DNA of 64,000 bases from Ramlibacter cellulosilyticus (GTDB taxonomy: Bacteria > Pseudomonadota > Gammaproteobacteria > Burkholderiales > Burkholderiaceae_C): the NCBI RefSeq assembly GCF_014297465.1, contig NZ_JACORT010000003.1, positions 310,001 through 374,000 of the forward strand, read 5' to 3'. How positions within the stretch are numbered: the first letter of the stretch is position 1; each line of letters starts with the position of its first letter. Of this stretch, positions 61,992 through 64,000 are shown one piece after another. The position numbers and the translations under genes were made by a program. The notes beneath the pieces were generated by a model. The model searched no databases, was not told the origin of the DNA, and worked only from the letters and a program-made list of their open reading frames with translations.

Positions 61992-62085
61992 ACGAGCCTT
62001 ACCCCCGGCACTGGCTCCACAGTTAGGGCTGCTTGGTTCCCCACCTGACCCGGTTGGCCGCTTCACCATGCGGGGAGGCCCGTCA
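61992..62085 (-). ncRNA. ffs: Bacterial signal recognition particle RNA (4.5S)
   Basis: On the minus strand the conserved SRP core is GGGTCAGGTGGGGAACCAAGC then AGCCCTAA, close to the consensus GGTCAGG...GGAA..AAGCAGCC with a GGAA tetraloop-type hairpin. The outer parts pair: GGGCCTCCCCGC (5') with GCCGGGGGTAAGGCTC (3'). A -10 TACAAT (plus-strand ATTGTA, 62092-62097) lies seven bases before the 5' end. The place before dnaX is typical of betaproteobacteria. Ends are approximate. Confidence 0.9.
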
Positions 62086-62134
62086 GGTGAGATTGTAGGC
62101 GAGTTGCAAGGCCGAGTTGGCCGGAAGGCCACCT

Positions 62135-62140
62135 TAGAAT
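62135..62140 (+). promoter_or_regulatory. dnaX -10 box
   Basis: TAGAAT seven bases before the dnaX ATG; transcription would start at or within one or two bases of the start codon. Only a weak ACGGA precedes the ATG, so the mRNA may be leaderless. The divergent ffs promoter lies about 40 bases away. Confidence 0.5.
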
Positions 62141-62147
62141 CGACGGA

Positions 62148-63983
62148 ATGTCCTATCTCGTGCTCGCCCGGAAGTACCGGCCCAAGACCTTCGCGCAGAT
62201 GGTCGGCCAGGAGCACGTGGTGCAGGCCCTCACGAATGCCCTGGAGCAGCAGCGGCTGCACCATGCCTACCTCTTCACCGGGACGCGTGGCGTGGGCAAG
62301 ACCACGGTGTCGCGGATCCTGGCCAAGTCGCTGAACTGCCAGGGGCCGGACGGGCAGGGCGGCATCACCGCCACGCCCTGCGGCGTGTGCCAGGCCTGCA
62401 TGGACATCGACGCGGGCCGCTTCGTCGACTACACCGAGCTGGACGCCGCTTCCAACCGCGGGGTGGACGAGGTCCAGTCGCTGCTGGAACAGGCGGTCTA
62501 CAAGCCGGTGCAAGGGCGCTTCAAGGTCTTCATGATCGACGAAGTGCACATGCTCACGGGGCACGCGTTCAACGCGATGCTCAAGACGCTGGAGGAGCCG
62601 CCGGAATACCTCAAGTTCGTGCTGGCCACCACCGACCCGCAGAAGGTGCCGGTGACGGTGCTCTCCCGCTGCCTGCAGTTCAACCTGCGGCCGATGGCGC
62701 CGGAGACGGTGCAGGAACACCTGGGGCGCGTGCTCGGGGAAGAAGGCGTGCCCGCGGACGCGCAGGCGCTGAAGCTGCTTTCGCGCGCGGCGCGCGGGTC
62801 GATGCGCGATGCGCTGTCCCTCACCGACCAGGCGATCGCCTTCGGCGGCGGCCAGCTGCAGGAAGCACCCGTGCGCCAGATGCTCGGGAGCGTGGACCGC
62901 AGCCACGTGTTCCGCCTCGTCGAGGCGCTGGCGCGGGGCGATGGCAAGTCGGTGGTCGAGACCTCCGAGGCGCTGCGGGTGCACGGCCTGTCGGCAGGCG
63001 CGGCGCTGGAGGAAATGAGCATGGTGCTGCAGCGCATGGCAGTGCTGCAGGCGGTTCCCCAGGCAGCGGACACGGGCGACGAGGAAGCAGCGACGGTCGC
63101 GCGGCTCGCGCAGCTGATGCCGGCGGACGAGACGCAGCTGCTTTACAGCATCTGCCTGCATGGACGGCAGGAGCTGGGGCTGGCGCCGGACGAATACGCG
63201 GCGTTGACGATGGTGCTGCTGCGACTTCTTGCCTTCAAACCGGGCGCGGCGGAAAAAAAAACTCTGAATGATGGGGGCGCGAACGCTGGGGTGCCTGCGG
63301 CAACCCAGCTTACGGTGCCGGCGGCCCAGCCCCCGAAACCCGCCGAGGCGGCTGGTAGGCTGGCGGTGAGCGCAGCGAACCCCAGCGATGCGCCGCAGGC
63401 GCAACCCCAACCGCAACCCCGCCCCGCCGCTCCCCCCGGCCACGTCCTCCCCGTCGTCGAACCGCGCCAGGCCCCGCCGCGGGCCACGCCGCCGCAGGCA
63501 CGCCCGAACAACGACGTGCTCGGCGTCCCCGTGCGCGTGCAGCCCGAACCCCTGCGCGAAGCGCCCTCCGGCGTGCCCACCGTGGTGCCCACCCCCGAGG
63601 GCGATTTCTGGCAGGCCACCGTGCAGCAGCTCGTGGAGCGCGAGGCCATCACGGCGCTCGTGCGCGAGCTCGCGCTGCAGGCGCAGCTCGTCGCGCGCGA
63701 CGAGGGCCACTGGATGCTGCGCGTCGAGCGCGAATCGCTGAACCAGCCGCAGAGCCGCGAGCGCCTGCGCACCGCGCTGCACGCGGCCGGCCACGCCGTC
63801 GACCTCTCGGTCGAAGTGGGTCCCATCACCGACAGCCCGGCGCGCCGCAACGCCGTGGCCGCCGCCGAACGCCAGCTCGCGGCCGAACAGATCATCCTGA
63901 ACGATCCTTTCGTGCAGCAGATGCAGCGTGACTTTGGGGCGAAAATCGTCCCGGGCAGCATCAAACCGATCGCCAAACACTAG
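62148..63983 (+). CDS. dnaX: DNA polymerase III subunits gamma and tau
   Basis: Clamp-loader ATPase; tau also holds two polymerase cores and DnaB. 611 residues. AAA+ motifs: Walker A FTGTRGVGKTTVSRIL, zinc Cys cluster (CPCGVCQACMD region), Walker B MIDEVHML, sensor 1 ATTDPQKV, Arg finger SRC. Domain III ends near residue 368. Nine A in a row at 63253-63261 with TGA in both other frames shortly after suggest production of a gamma form of about 374 residues. The linker (about 380-413) contains two in-frame REP-like repeats. The tail has domain V-like sequence with ERESLNQPQSRERL. Confidence 0.97.
   Translation: MSYLVLARKYRPKTFAQMVGQEHVVQALTNALEQQRLHHAYLFTGTRGVGKTTVSRILAKSLNCQGPDGQGGITATPCGVCQACMDIDAGRFVDYTELDAASNRGVDEVQSLLEQAVYKPVQGRFKVFMIDEVHMLTGHAFNAMLKTLEEPPEYLKFVLATTDPQKVPVTVLSRCLQFNLRPMAPETVQEHLGRVLGEEGVPADAQALKLLSRAARGSMRDALSLTDQAIAFGGGQLQEAPVRQMLGSVDRSHVFRLVEALARGDGKSVVETSEALRVHGLSAGAALEEMSMVLQRMAVLQAVPQAADTGDEEAATVARLAQLMPADETQLLYSICLHGRQELGLAPDEYAALTMVLLRLLAFKPGAAEKKTLNDGGANAGVPAATQLTVPAAQPPKPAEAAGRLAVSAANPSDAPQAQPQPQPRPAAPPGHVLPVVEPRQAPPRATPPQARPNNDVLGVPVRVQPEPLREAPSGVPTVVPTPEGDFWQATVQQLVEREAITALVRELALQAQLVARDEGHWMLRVERESLNQPQSRERLRTALHAAGHAVDLSVEVGPITDSPARRNAVAAAERQLAAEQIILNDPFVQQMQRDFGAKIVPGSIKPIAKH
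63253..63271 (+). promoter_or_regulatory. Slippery A9 site for gamma subunit synthesis
   Basis: Nine A followed by CTCTGAATGA. In the zero frame it reads E-K-K-T-L-N; the -1 frame meets TGA at 63269-63271 and the +1 frame meets TGA at 63265-63267. Slipping in either direction, by ribosome or polymerase, ends the protein after about 373 residues. Confidence 0.75.
63285..63313 (-). repeat. REP-like palindrome inside dnaX, copy 6
   Basis: On the minus strand GTAAGCTGGGTTGCCGCAGG followed by CACCCCAGC: the same family as at 2843, with a different centre. In frame in dnaX, coding part of AGVPAATQLTV in the tau linker. It can fold (GCTGGG...CCCAGC) about 24 bases after the A9 site. Confidence 0.8.
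63355..63386 (+). repeat. REP-like palindrome inside dnaX, copy 7
   Basis: GTAGGCTGGCGGTGAGCGC followed by AGCGAACCCCAGC, in frame, coding GRLAVSAANPS in the linker. More diverged than the intergenic copies, but both ends (GTAGGCTGG and ACCCCAGC) are kept. Confidence 0.75.
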
Positions 63984-63993
63984 AGAGACCACC

Positions 63994-64000
63994 ATGTTCA
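63994..64000 (+). CDS. Start of a gene after dnaX, probably YbaB/EbfC family (cut by window end)
   Basis: Only ATG TTC A is visible, ten bases after the dnaX stop, with AGAGAGACCACC before it. In proteobacteria dnaX is followed by ybaB (nucleoid-associated protein, often starting MF or MM) and recR. The identity is from gene order only. Confidence 0.5.

Noticed and set aside
63253..63261. The A9 run as a sequencing error
   Set aside because: The zero frame continues correctly into tau and ends in a normal C-terminal domain; an error would break the frame.

Overview
The window is GC-rich chromosomal DNA of a betaproteobacterium. Gene orders such as rpsB-tsf-pyrH-frr-uppS-cdsA-dxr-rseP-bamA-skp-lpxD-fabZ-lpxA-lpxB-rnhB, carA-carB-greA, ftsH-folP-glmM, pst-phoU-phoB-phoR and ffs/dnaX/ybaB point to Burkholderiales, most likely Comamonadaceae (Ramlibacter/Variovorax-like; the genus is an inference). 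Coding density is very high. I recognise no rRNA, tRNA, CRISPR array, phage or classical transposase.

Layout: 1-2807 holds the end of rnr and an SDR gene. 2878-7084 (minus) holds nnr, dadA and an amidase. 7264-22336 is one long plus-strand run for translation, UMP kinase, isoprenoid, phospholipid, lipid A and outer-membrane assembly functions. 22490-31592 holds carA, an inserted four-helix-bundle gene, carB, greA, a small membrane protein, yhbY (minus), rlmE and ftsH. 31707-34425 holds folP, glmM and a MOSC protein. 34513-44757 is a phosphate-starvation block: phoX, a periplasmic binding protein, pstSCAB, phoU, phoB and phoR, with three Pho-box promoters sharing one architecture. 44705-50104 (minus) holds a MATE transporter, a membrane glycosyltransferase-like protein, rpmE2, rho and trxA. 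50209-58256 holds an AddB/AddA-like repair pair and an orphan histidine kinase. 58320-61869 holds two unknown genes and an arsenic cluster (arsR, arsI, arsC, aquaporin). 61992-64000 holds the SRP RNA gene (minus), dnaX and the first bases of a ybaB-like gene.

The most unusual content is non-coding. (1) Four intergenic elements (frr/uppS, carA/carB, ftsH/folP, rho/trxA) are built from inverted arrays of a degenerate heptamer AGGGnnT (mostly AGGGGCT). Three have short centres; the fourth encloses a complete gene of the 23S-rRNA-intervening-sequence (S23) four-helix-bundle family, of lower GC than its neighbours, inside the carAB operon. This looks like a mobile element plus short derivatives. 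(2) A second family, a REP-like palindrome (GTAGGCTGGG...ACCCCAGC), occurs between genes and twice in frame inside dnaX. (3) dnaX carries a run of nine A followed at once by stop codons in both other frames, a classic layout for producing the short gamma subunit. (4) Pho promoters have half-sites phased every 11 bp. (5) greA is preceded by a terminator-like hairpin, and arsR looks leaderless with its operator over the -10 box.
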